This document shows, piece after piece, positions 1-7,102 of a stretch of 26,499 nt of DNA. The stretch spans positions 1 to 26,499 of the forward strand of contig JBOFSQ010000027.1 in assembly GCA_051651625.1 (NCBI GenBank). The letters run 5' to 3'. The DNA comes from JBOFSQ01 sp051651625. GTDB taxonomy: Bacteria > Planctomycetota > Planctomycetia > Pirellulales > Thermoguttaceae. Both the position numbers and the translations under genes were made by a program. The first letter of the stretch is position 1, and each line of letters opens with the position of its first letter. The notes under the pieces were generated by a model. The model was not told the DNA's origin and made no database searches. It saw only the letters and a list, made by a program, of their open reading frames with translations.

Positions 1-2
1 GT

Positions 3-176
3 TCAACGACCGCCGCGACGCTGCGTGGTATTGTGTCTGACAACGTTGCTGGCGACGTGACGTTTGGTTCGTCGTTCAAACGCGGTCACACCGAACTCGG
101 CGGCACATACACGCTGCTCTTCTCGGAGCACTTCACCAATCAGAATGTTGGGCTGGTTGTGAAACGGGCGTTTTAG
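3..176 (+). CDS. C-terminal end of an unknown protein (5' part outside window)
   Basis: The frame is open from the window edge to a TAG at 174-176 and gives 57 residues. I do not recognise the family. The tail alternates polar and hydrophobic residues (TYTLLFSEHF, then NVGLVVKRAF) and ends in phenylalanine. Outer-membrane beta-barrels and autotransporter barrels often end this way, so a surface or outer-membrane protein is possible, but that is inference from very little sequence. An open frame on the opposite strand covers the same bases and has no recognisable content. Confidence 0.45.
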   Translation, partial: STTAATLRGIVSDNVAGDVTFGSSFKRGHTELGGTYTLLFSEHFTNQNVGLVVKRAF

Positions 177-233
177 GCGAGCGGCGGCTGTAAAGCCGGC
201 GATGGAGCCGCGAGTTGACGCCACACCACGTTT

Positions 234-264
234 CGTCACCCCCGCGTACTCGGCGGGGACCTAG
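234..264 (-). repeat. REP-like palindrome, copy A of an inverted pair
   Basis: A 31-base element with stem CCCCGC/GCGGGG and loop GTACTCG. It matches the reverse complement of 327-357 at 27 of 31 positions. One of the differences is a compensatory T-A to C-G change in the stem, which suggests selection on the hairpin. Confidence 0.7.
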
Positions 265-326
265 AGCGAACGCATTGATTTTCGCTTGCGAGAATGTCGC
301 TACCGCGTCTGCTTGTGCCGTGTTCT

Positions 327-357
327 CTAGATTCCCGCCGAGTACGCGGGAATGACG
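327..357 (+). repeat. REP-like palindrome, copy B of an inverted pair
   Basis: A 31-base element with stem ATTCCCGC/GCGGGAAT and loop CGAGTAC. It faces copy A at 234-264 across 62 bases. The REP-spacer-inverted-REP layout is that of a REPIN. A third relative lies at 3406-3437. No REP-associated tyrosine transposase gene is in the window. Confidence 0.7.
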
Positions 358-382
358 TACACAACGTCGATTGGCGGCTCGG

Positions 383-410
383 CCACTCGCTTACGCTTCC
401 CGCTCCGATT
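383..410 (+). repeat. 28-base exact dispersed repeat, copy 1
   Basis: These 28 bases, beginning CCACTCGCTTACGC and ending GCTCCGATT, are identical to 18971-18998 in the same orientation. Both copies are outside genes. Function unknown. Confidence 0.75.
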
Positions 411-497
411 GACGGGCCACGATGTCAACACCAATGTTCACGCTATCGCGTCTAATCGCAGCGCAACTATGGGGGGACTTTGGCTGGCGTTTTGGCG

Positions 498-506
498 TGG
501 TAGAAT
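498..506 (+). promoter_or_regulatory. possible extended -10 promoter of the propeller gene
   Basis: TGGTAGAAT fits the extended -10 form TGnTATAAT. It would start RNA near 513, about 100 bases before the ATG at 613. No good -35 is visible. The same ten bases, TGGTAGAATC, occur at 3990 upstream of another secreted-protein gene. Confidence 0.3.
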
Positions 507-612
507 CGGTGTAAGCCGCCTTGGCCGCGTGGCACAAAAAAATGGCAACATCGAAAACGCTATCGCACACGCCGAACACTATTGTCGCCCACTTCTTGCG
601 AAAGGTTTCCCA

Positions 613-1968
613 ATGAAAAACTCTCTCTTTGTTTGTTGTCTGATACTCTCGGCGAGTGCGATTTTTGGCGGCGACTGGCCACACTGGCGCGGCCCGCAAA
701 TGAACGGCGACGCTGGGGCCGCACCGCTCCCGACGCAGTGGCAGTCAACGCCCGCCGGTGACAGCGGAATCGTTTGGAAGACGGCGATTCCAGAATACGG
801 GCGGAATACGCCTGTCGTCATCGGTGATGCGATCTTTTTCACGTCGCAGGTTGATGACCGTGACCTCGTTCTCGTTCGCGTAAACAAGATAACGGGGGAA
901 GTTGTTTGGACTCGCAAACTGGGCGAGTCTGCCACGCCGCGAATGTCTGCCGGAAAGCCGATGCGAACGTGGCAGAAGTTTCACGAACACCAAAACCTCG
1001 CCAGCCCGTCGTGCGTTGCTGATGACGATGTCGTTGTGGCCGTGTTCGGTACTGGCGCGATGACCGTATGTCGTCACGATGGCGAAGTTCTTTGGCGGAA
1101 CGACTTGCAAAAGGAGTTCGGCGAGTTCGTTATTTGGTGGGGTTATGCGAACTCACCGCTTCTTGTTGACAACCTCATCATCGTTGTTTTGATGCAAGAC
1201 AACCTCGCCGATATGAGCGACCAAACGCCGCGTGCGAGCGGTCTGATTGCGTTCGACAAGACGACTGGAAAAATAGTTTGGCGAACGGATCGAACGACGA
1301 CATCAGGGAACGAATACTGCGACGCATACACTTCTCCCATCACTTGGAATCGCAACGGCGAGCGAGAGGTTCTCGTCCTCGGTAGCGAGATGCTCAACGC
1401 TTACAATCCGCAGACTGGTCAGCAACGCTGGTCGATTCGTGGCGGCCTTGAAGGGAATCGTATCGTCCCGACGCCGCTGCCGTGCGAAGAGTTTTCGATG
1501 GTGTTTGGCGTTCGCGGTAAACGCGAACCGATCTTTGGCGTAGCGATACCGCGCAGCGGTGCTGGCGGCGAACTTACTGAAGACGCAATCGTCTGGGAAG
1601 ACGGAAAAAATCCGCCCGATGTGTCGTCGATGGTTTACCACGACAGCTGTGTTTTTGCGACGGACGACAACGGAATGGCAACGTGTTTCGATGCGAAAAC
1701 AGGTGACGTTAATTGGCGTGAACGACTTGCAGCGGGGCAGTATTTCCCATCGCTTTTGGTCGCGGGCGGGAACGTTTACTACACGAGTAACGGCGGCGTA
1801 TGCACCGTCGTGAAGGCGTCGCCGAAGTTTGAGCGTGCTTTCGAAAACAGAATCGAAGGCGACGAGTTCTTCGCCTCGCCCGTTGTCGCCGACGGCAAGA
1901 TTTATCTGCGCGGTCGCAAGATGATTTATTGTATCGGTGCGAACGCGCAGGGCCATAAGGCGATGTAG
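613..1968 (+). CDS. exported PQQ-like beta-propeller protein
   Basis: A 451-residue protein of the PQQ-binding-like (BamB-type) propeller superfamily. The ATG at 613 is preceded by AAAGG at seven bases. It opens a classic signal peptide, with residues 1-19 hydrophobic and ending in SASAIFG. The mature protein starts with DWPHWRGPQMNGD, the WRGP motif common at the front of planctomycete PQQ-like proteins. Propeller blades are marked by G-x-x-x-W signatures near residues 95 (GEVVW), 156 (GEVLW), 218 (GKIVW), 268 (GQQRW) and 363 (GDVNW). Family knowledge suggests a periplasmic or surface scaffold, or sometimes a quinoprotein-like fold without cofactor. No enzymatic role can be read from it. The longer open frame from 352 is not used because its first 87 residues look non-coding and cross the repeat region. 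Confidence 0.85.
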   Translation: MKNSLFVCCLILSASAIFGGDWPHWRGPQMNGDAGAAPLPTQWQSTPAGDSGIVWKTAIPEYGRNTPVVIGDAIFFTSQVDDRDLVLVRVNKITGEVVWTRKLGESATPRMSAGKPMRTWQKFHEHQNLASPSCVADDDVVVAVFGTGAMTVCRHDGEVLWRNDLQKEFGEFVIWWGYANSPLLVDNLIIVVLMQDNLADMSDQTPRASGLIAFDKTTGKIVWRTDRTTTSGNEYCDAYTSPITWNRNGEREVLVLGSEMLNAYNPQTGQQRWSIRGGLEGNRIVPTPLPCEEFSMVFGVRGKREPIFGVAIPRSGAGGELTEDAIVWEDGKNPPDVSSMVYHDSCVFATDDNGMATCFDAKTGDVNWRERLAAGQYFPSLLVAGGNVYYTSNGGVCTVVKASPKFERAFENRIEGDEFFASPVVADGKIYLRGRKMIYCIGANAQGHKAM

Positions 1969-2007
1969 ATGAGTCGTCGCAATACACGACAAATATCTGG
2001 CTCCCCA

Positions 2008-2036
2008 TTGACATTGTGCATTTCTCCCGCTACGAT
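2008..2036 (+). promoter_or_regulatory. sigma-70-type promoter for the DUF1559 operon
   Basis: TTGACA (2008-2013), 17 bases, then TACGAT (2031-2036). This predicts a start near 2043 and an 85-base leader before the ATG at 2128. It lies in the 159-base gap after the propeller gene. Confidence 0.6.
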
Positions 2037-2127
2037 TCCCTCGCAGACTCGATTTGGGTTTTGCTTGGTGTTGTCGTTTTGGTTAGATCGTGTTCGAGGG
2101 TTTTTCTTTTTGAAAGGAGAATGGACG

Positions 2128-3387
2128 ATGTACAAGACTATGATGATTGTGGTTTGTGGACTGGAAACAATGCTGGACGCCGCGTGCCTCGCCTGCGGCT
2201 CGCACAACGTCAACTGCGATGTTAAGATGGGGGGGGGGGGTAGACTTTGCGGCCCCGATTTCTTTGGCGTCTTCTCTGACGCCGATAGTTCCACCTCTTC
2301 TCGAAACCGTCGTCACGGTTTTACGCTCGTTGAACTGCTCGTGGTGATCGCTATCATCGGAGTTCTCGTTGCACTCCTGCTCCCCGCCGTACAAGCTGCA
2401 CGCGAAGCGGCAAGAAGGATGTCGTGTACCAATCAACTCAAACAGCTCTCGCTGTCGTTTCACACCTTCCACGACGCGAACAATCAGTTTCCAAAGCAAT
2501 CAGAGCAGCTTTTGGCGACGGGTTTACATGCCCGAGGCGTGGGAGGGAACTGCCAAACGATTAGTTGGGTACCACCCCTCTTCCCCTTCATCGAGCAATC
2601 GGCTCTGTTCGACAAGATGATGAGTGATCTGTCCGTGGCGGCTGCGCCAAACACTTGGGACAACAATTGGGATACCATCAAAACGGAGGTGGCGGCTCTC
2701 CTCTGCCCCTCTGACCCGATGGCCAGAACGGGCGGTAAGAATGCCGATTGGGGGTACAACAACTATCATGCTTTACGGGGGGATGTGCCAGTTAACTGGA
2801 CAAATGACACCTATTCTCGTGGGGTACTTGTTGGCGGAAACTGGGGATCGACAGCGACTGGAAAGAACATATCGGCACTCACTGATGGCACGTCGAATAC
2901 GGTACTTCTTGCTGAAATGAATATAGTCAAAGGCGGCCCCGGTGGTCCTGCTAAAAGTTCATTCGTAGAGATGTACGCAGATGATGAGGCGGCAATGTCG
3001 GACGAGTCACCTGAGGCATGTTACAACCGTCGTGTAAATGGTATGGTGCCTACAGCGGCCAATTTGTCGGCGGCGTACACATTTGCTCCGGGTCGCAGTT
3101 GGGTCGAGGGACGTACTCCGTTTAATTCGTTCATGACGATCTTGGCACCTAACAATCCAAGTTGCGGAAACCGATGGAATAATGCGATGGTGACTGCGAG
3201 CAGCTCTCATTCGGGTGGTGTCAACGTGGCTTTGGCTGATGCTTCAGTGCGGTTTGTCAGCGAGACAATCAATGCTGGGACAATCACTAACAAAGCCGGT
3301 GGACTTGGATATTCTGGGCAATCGCGTTTTGGAGTCTGGGGGGCTTTAGGGTCTGTAAACGGCGGCGAATCAGTGGCACTTCCATAG
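2128..3387 (+). CDS. DUF1559 prepilin-like protein with a long G-tract leader
   Basis: A 419-residue member of the DUF1559 family, very numerous in planctomycetes. The type IV prepilin N-terminus is clear: cleavage after G64 in RRHG|FTLVELLVVIAIIG, with E69 as the conserved +5 glutamate, then LLPAVQAAREAARRM. The C-terminal family motif SHSGGVNVALADASVRF is at 360-376. The start at 2128 is set by AAGGAG at 2114-2119, eight bases upstream. Family members usually begin only a few residues before the cleavage site. Here 64 residues precede it, including M34-GGGG coded by ATG followed by a 12-G run (2229-2240). No ATG, GTG or TTG lies in frame between the run and the prepilin motif, so translation must cross or begin at the run. 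The protein is probably a secreted or pseudopilus-like surface protein. The lipoprotein at 3483 follows in the same operon. Confidence 0.9.
   Translation: MYKTMMIVVCGLETMLDAACLACGSHNVNCDVKMGGGGRLCGPDFFGVFSDADSSTSSRNRRHGFTLVELLVVIAIIGVLVALLLPAVQAAREAARRMSCTNQLKQLSLSFHTFHDANNQFPKQSEQLLATGLHARGVGGNCQTISWVPPLFPFIEQSALFDKMMSDLSVAAAPNTWDNNWDTIKTEVAALLCPSDPMARTGGKNADWGYNNYHALRGDVPVNWTNDTYSRGVLVGGNWGSTATGKNISALTDGTSNTVLLAEMNIVKGGPGGPAKSSFVEMYADDEAAMSDESPEACYNRRVNGMVPTAANLSAAYTFAPGRSWVEGRTPFNSFMTILAPNNPSCGNRWNNAMVTASSSHSGGVNVALADASVRFVSETINAGTITNKAGGLGYSGQSRFGVWGALGSVNGGESVALP
2229..2240 (+). repeat. homopolymeric G tract (12 G) inside the DUF1559 leader
   Basis: Twelve consecutive G begin with the last base of an in-frame ATG (2227-2229) and end before TAGACTTTGC. 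At 12 G, the well-placed ATG at 2128 reads into the prepilin frame. One G fewer or more would break that link, which makes it a candidate slippage site. Confidence 0.85.
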
Positions 3388-3405
3388 CACGGTTTAATTC
3401 CGTAT

Positions 3406-3437
3406 CTTGTCATTCCCGCGTATGCGGGAATGACAAG
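3406..3437. repeat. REP-like palindrome between DUF1559 and lipoprotein genes
   Basis: A perfect 14-bp stem (CTTGTCATTCCCGC / GCGGGAATGACAAG) closes on a four-base GTAT loop. It shares the GTCATTCCCGCGTA core with the elements at 234-264 and 327-357. No T run follows, so it is not a standard intrinsic terminator. It could shield the upstream mRNA end or partly reduce read-through to the lipoprotein. Confidence 0.75.
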
Positions 3438-3482
3438 AGCAAGAAGGTGTGCACAGATACAAAACAGAAGGAGAATTGAGTG

Positions 3483-3989
3483 ATGACAAATCGGAAACAG
3501 GTTCAATTTTGGGTCGCGGCGTGTTTCGTCATGTTGTTTGTTGGTTGCAAGCAAGGAGCGAATGTCGAGTATGTCGAGGGTAAGGTTACTTACAACGGTA
3601 ATCCTGTGGCTGGGGCTGCGGTTACATTTACGCCTGCTGCTGGTGATGCAGCAGCTATGTCTGCTTTCGGTACGACAGATGCGGCTGGTGTATATCGACT
3701 TACTGCCCAACAAAACATAACCTACGGTGAGGGCAAAGGTACTGCTGCTGGAGCGTATGTGGTGACGGTCAGCAAGATGGACGGTGGGTATGACGAAAAT
3801 CTTGTCGGAAAGTCGGCGGAAGAAGTTGCGAAAGCAGACAATTTGCGTAACAACGGCAAGTATACTCCGAAGATGGTCCCCTACGGAAACAAGTTGCCTG
3901 ACAAGTACAAGGTTCCCGAAACATCAGGTTTCACCGTCACCGTCAAAAAGGGGCAAAACAAAGGCGTGGATTTTGCCTTGACGGATTAA
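3483..3989 (+). CDS. small lipoprotein, carboxypeptidase-regulatory-like fold
   Basis: A 168-residue lipoprotein. The signal sequence ends at a somewhat atypical lipobox (FVGC, C22). The rest resembles the transthyretin/carboxypeptidase-regulatory-like beta sandwich: VEGKVTYNGNPVAGAAVTF near residues 31-49, then TTDAAGVYRLTA and GAYVVTVSK strands, closing with a strand that includes GFTVTVKKGQNKGVDF. Planctomycete genomes very often place such a lipoprotein directly after a DUF1559 gene. The 95-base spacing and shared strand here fit one operon, with the palindrome at 3406-3437 between them. The ATG at 3483 is preferred over the adjacent GTG at 3480 because GAAGGAG at 3467-3473 sits nine bases away. 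Its partner and exact role are unknown. Confidence 0.8.
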   Translation: MTNRKQVQFWVAACFVMLFVGCKQGANVEYVEGKVTYNGNPVAGAAVTFTPAAGDAAAMSAFGTTDAAGVYRLTAQQNITYGEGKGTAAGAYVVTVSKMDGGYDENLVGKSAEEVAKADNLRNNGKYTPKMVPYGNKLPDKYKVPETSGFTVTVKKGQNKGVDFALTD

Positions 3990-3998
3990 TGGTAGAAT
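3990..3998 (+). promoter_or_regulatory. possible extended -10 promoter of the 970-residue gene
   Basis: TGGTAGAAT directly follows the lipoprotein stop codon. RNA would start near 4005 and carry the whole hairpin at 4030-4106 in its leader. The -35 region is weak. The motif is also found at 498-506. Confidence 0.3.
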
Positions 3999-4029
3999 CA
4001 ACGTCAAGCGTTTGTTGACATCATTGCAT

Positions 4030-4106
4030 CAAGGCTTTGCTTCGATTTTCTTGTTGAAACACTCATTTGCGTCAACTGGAAAATCGAGGCAGAGCCTTGT
4101 TTTTTT
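4030..4106 (+). terminator. long hairpin with T7 run: terminator or leader attenuator
   Basis: The arms 4030-4050 and 4079-4099 pair over 21 positions with two G-U wobbles and no mismatch. An inner GTTGA/TCAAC pair (4053-4057 with 4072-4076) extends it. Seven T follow at 4100-4106. This is a textbook intrinsic terminator for the DUF1559-lipoprotein operon. The next gene's GGAG (4107-4110) begins at the very next base. Unless a promoter lies inside the hairpin, the downstream gene must be transcribed through it, so an attenuator role is possible. Confidence 0.7.
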
Positions 4107-4119
4107 GGAGACCCATAAC

Positions 4120-7032
4120 ATGAATCGTTCCCTTTCTCTTTCCTTCGTTTTGGGATTGTTTGTTGTCGCGTTTGGCTTGTGTACAGCAACGCTGGCTCAG
4201 TCCGCTTCTTCGCCGCCCCCGTTCCCGCTCTACACGCAATTGTACGAGCCAAGCGAACACCCTGAATACATGCGGCATTATGTTCAGGCACCCGGTTGGC
4301 AGGCATTCGATGGCAAAACGCAATTCATGAGTATCCGAGCGTTTCCGCAAGAAAACGGCAAGCTGGTGAGGATCAATGAGACGCTTGACGAGTATGAAAA
4401 ATACAATCTCGGTAAAGTGACTTGGCCCGACTGTAGTACGATGTTCACAAAGAACCTCGACGAACTTGCAGCCACTCTCAAGCAGCGCGGCTATTTCATG
4501 GTCGATGTCTGGGGCTACGTTCCCGGTGTGGGGTATTCGGGTGGCGGCGGTTATTGTGAGCAATTCGAAGTTGATCCGGCTCAACTGAAAATTTTGACCG
4601 ATGGTCTCGGTGATCGATGGCTCGGAATGGACAACGGCGAACAAGACGGACGCTATATTGGTGGTTATGCCCCGCTTATGTATCCGATCAGTGGCGACCA
4701 CTTTGAGCAATACAAGTCGTTTCAGCGACATTTTGAGCGACTCTGCAACGATCAGGGGAACGTAATGGCTACGCTGGTTTCCCTCAATTTCGGGCATCAC
4801 TTTTTGAAAGAGGGAAATTACACGCTGATCGGAGCCGAGGCGGCACAGGCGTTACCGAACAGCCAAGTTTACTATGCGTACAATCGCGGAGCGGGTAAAC
4901 AGTATGGCGTTCTGTGGTTTGGAAACGCCTCCGTCTTCAATCGCTGGGGCTGGAAATCATACCCACACGAGAATCCAGCACAGTTGCAAGGCCCAAAATA
5001 CGGGACGAGTTTAGCACTCTTAAAGCGACTTTTGTACAGCCACATCCTCTATAACAGTGCCGTAGTCGGTTTTGAGAGCAATTGGATTGTTGACGGCCAG
5101 CTTACGCCAATCGGCAAAATTCAGAGTGAAGCGGCAAACTGGCTCGACAAACACGGGCATCCGGGCGTTATGGCTACGCCAGTTGCCATGCTCACCGATT
5201 TCTATTCCGGCTGGTCGTTTCCACAACACCTCTACACGGGCTTGACATATCGGGTCTGGGGAAATATCCCGTATGGCCCCGGAGATTACTTGAACAATAA
5301 TGTGTTAGGGATGATTTACCCGAAATACCAAGACTCATCCTACTTCCACGACGAGACTGGCTTCTTGACACCAACACCCTACGGAGACATCGTAGACTGC
5401 CTGATGACAGATGCTGAAAGTTGGCTCTTGGAACGCTACCCAATGATGATTGTCTCAGGTGCCCTGCGCGGCGGACAAGAGATTAAAGACAAATTGACTC
5501 GATACGTCGAAGGAGGAGGACGACTAGTCATGACGGCAGGAAATATCGCGGCCATCCCAGATGGTTTTCTCGGTGTAACGGTAGCGGGGGCCCCCCAACT
5601 CTTCAAAAGCGAAACTGCCATAAACGTTGGCAAACAATCGCTCGTCGAAGAGCGTTCGTTCGAACTTCTGCCTCTCTCTTTACCAGAAAATGCCGAAGTG
5701 ATTGGATCAACAGCAGATGGTTTTCCTGCCATTGTTCGAGTTTCCCATGGGAAGGGATGGCTCGTTTTGTTTGCATCACCGTTTGGAATTGGCACGGACG
5801 CGGAGATAGCTGGCGGCATTCATAATCGGAATGACGAATCGCTCCCGAACCCATTTCCGTTACTCAATCACGTCATGCGGTCATTGCATTTGCTGCTCAA
5901 CAAAACAACCTTGATGACGGTTGGCGACGGACTCGGATCGGTCATTTGCCGAAAAGGCGACGGACTCTACACCGTTGGCGTTTTCAATAATGAACTGCGT
6001 GAAAAACCTTTTGAAATCCAATCACGCATTGGAGCAATCGAGTCGATCCGTGAACTACCTATCGACACTTCGGAACGTGGTGTAGTCGGATTTTTGCCAC
6101 TCGGTTTTGAAGATACCGATGTTGGGCAAAACACGGAGAAAACAATCGCTGGCGGAGACGTGCGTATCTTTGAAGTTCGTCTCAAAGACGATGCCGTTGT
6201 TGAGTTGCCACACCCAGTAATCCCAAAACGTACAACGGGTCGCTATTTGCCACTCCGAACCAATGTCCCAATCAAAGAGGAGATTCTTGCACGTTCGACA
6301 TTTTTTGAACACTTTGACGGCGTGCATATAGACTGGCGTTATTTGGCCAATCGCTCTTCGGAAGCAGTTGCGGAAGAGGCAGGCTGGATCAAGCGGAACA
6401 AACTAAATGTGGTCGTCGATTTCTCGTCCGGGATTAACTTGTTCCCTGACTTGCGATTGATTCGGAACGACATGAAAGAGTATGAAAAAAGTCTCAAAAC
6501 ATTTGATGACATCTTCACAAAGATGGAGATACTTGGGGCGACAAAGGCAATTGTTACAACGCACCGAGCACCGGAGATTTCTTACCCGCCTACGGAACAA
6601 GAAATGATCGAAACGCTTCGCTTGCTATGCGCAAAGGCTCAGCCGCATGGCATTTCGCTCGTGCTCAGAGTGTCCCCCCATACACGAGTTACTTGGCTTG
6701 GTGCCGGAATGGAGATGCTGAAAAGCGTAGGTGCGGACAACATGCAAATTGCCCCCCACATGACCCTCTTGGAGTCAGAGTCAAGTGCCGAGTTACTTGC
6801 GCAAGCGAGAGAAAAAATGGCGTTCGTCCTTGTTGCTTCACCACAGTTTGACGTGAGTGGTGCAGTATGGTCGTTTCACGGACCACTTGTGAAGAGGAAA
6901 TCAGACGCAATTACTAATCCGAAAACTCTCCAAGCATATCAAGACATACCATTGATTCTGGATGCCGTCTACGAAGATCAGGAACAAGAATACCTCGACA
7001 TCCGCTTCATCGAAAAACTGTTTGCTCGTTAA
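4120..7032 (+). CDS. secreted multidomain glycosidase-like protein with xylose-isomerase-like C-terminus
   Basis: A 970-residue exported protein. The start at 4120 follows TTGGAG at nine bases and opens a signal peptide ending in ATLAQ (about 1-27). Residues about 35-345 look like a glycoside-hydrolase TIM barrel; acidic residues in WLGMDNGEQDGR (E174) and VGFESNW (E319) are candidate catalytic acids. Residues about 425-600 resemble the class-I-amidotransferase-like domain of beta-galactosidases and related hydrolases (YPMMIVSGAL, then YVEGGGRLVMTAGN). A beta-sandwich follows at about 600-690. Residues about 725-950 resemble xylose-isomerase/AP-endonuclease-2 barrels: an ILGATKAIVTTHR strand, then ETLRLLCAKAQPHGISLVL. 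The domain assignments are from pattern only and I cannot name a GH family. The next gene (7103) is also a GH-like secreted protein 70 bases on, so a shared polysaccharide substrate is likely. Confidence 0.65.
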   Translation: MNRSLSLSFVLGLFVVAFGLCTATLAQSASSPPPFPLYTQLYEPSEHPEYMRHYVQAPGWQAFDGKTQFMSIRAFPQENGKLVRINETLDEYEKYNLGKVTWPDCSTMFTKNLDELAATLKQRGYFMVDVWGYVPGVGYSGGGGYCEQFEVDPAQLKILTDGLGDRWLGMDNGEQDGRYIGGYAPLMYPISGDHFEQYKSFQRHFERLCNDQGNVMATLVSLNFGHHFLKEGNYTLIGAEAAQALPNSQVYYAYNRGAGKQYGVLWFGNASVFNRWGWKSYPHENPAQLQGPKYGTSLALLKRLLYSHILYNSAVVGFESNWIVDGQLTPIGKIQSEAANWLDKHGHPGVMATPVAMLTDFYSGWSFPQHLYTGLTYRVWGNIPYGPGDYLNNNVLGMIYPKYQDSSYFHDETGFLTPTPYGDIVDCLMTDAESWLLERYPMMIVSGALRGGQEIKDKLTRYVEGGGRLVMTAGNIAAIPDGFLGVTVAGAPQLFKSETAINVGKQSLVEERSFELLPLSLPENAEVIGSTADGFPAIVRVSHGKGWLVLFASPFGIGTDAEIAGGIHNRNDESLPNPFPLLNHVMRSLHLLLNKTTLMTVGDGLGSVICRKGDGLYTVGVFNNELREKPFEIQSRIGAIESIRELPIDTSERGVVGFLPLGFEDTDVGQNTEKTIAGGDVRIFEVRLKDDAVVELPHPVIPKRTTGRYLPLRTNVPIKEEILARSTFFEHFDGVHIDWRYLANRSSEAVAEEAGWIKRNKLNVVVDFSSGINLFPDLRLIRNDMKEYEKSLKTFDDIFTKMEILGATKAIVTTHRAPEISYPPTEQEMIETLRLLCAKAQPHGISLVLRVSPHTRVTWLGAGMEMLKSVGADNMQIAPHMTLLESESSAELLAQAREKMAFVLVASPQFDVSGAVWSFHGPLVKRKSDAITNPKTLQAYQDIPLILDAVYEDQEQEYLDIRFIEKLFAR

Positions 7033-7102
7033 GTTTTGCTGTTGTCTTGTGCGTGATGGTGTCTTTCCGTGTACATCTCTTCTTTTTAGCCTCACCGATC
7101 TC

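Larger units (their letters stand above)
177..612. other. gene-free interval with repeats
   Basis: These 436 bases contain no convincing gene. They hold a pair of inverted palindromic elements (234-357), one copy of a 28-base dispersed repeat (383-410) and a possible extended -10 promoter (498-506). The reading frame of the downstream propeller gene stays open back to 352, but translation of that stretch gives no domain, and a signal peptide starts cleanly at 613. Confidence 0.6.

Noticed and set aside
1303..1992. 229-codon open frame on the minus strand
   Set aside because: Antisense to the PQQ-like propeller gene and without domain content or ribosome-binding site.
3406..3437. palindrome considered as an intrinsic terminator
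   Set aside because: There is no T run on either side, and the sequence matches the REP-like elements at 234-357.
4015..4020. TTGACA considered as the -35 of the 970-residue gene
   Set aside because: At 16-18 bases downstream there is only TGCTTC-like sequence, not a -10. The bases also belong to possible leader pairings.
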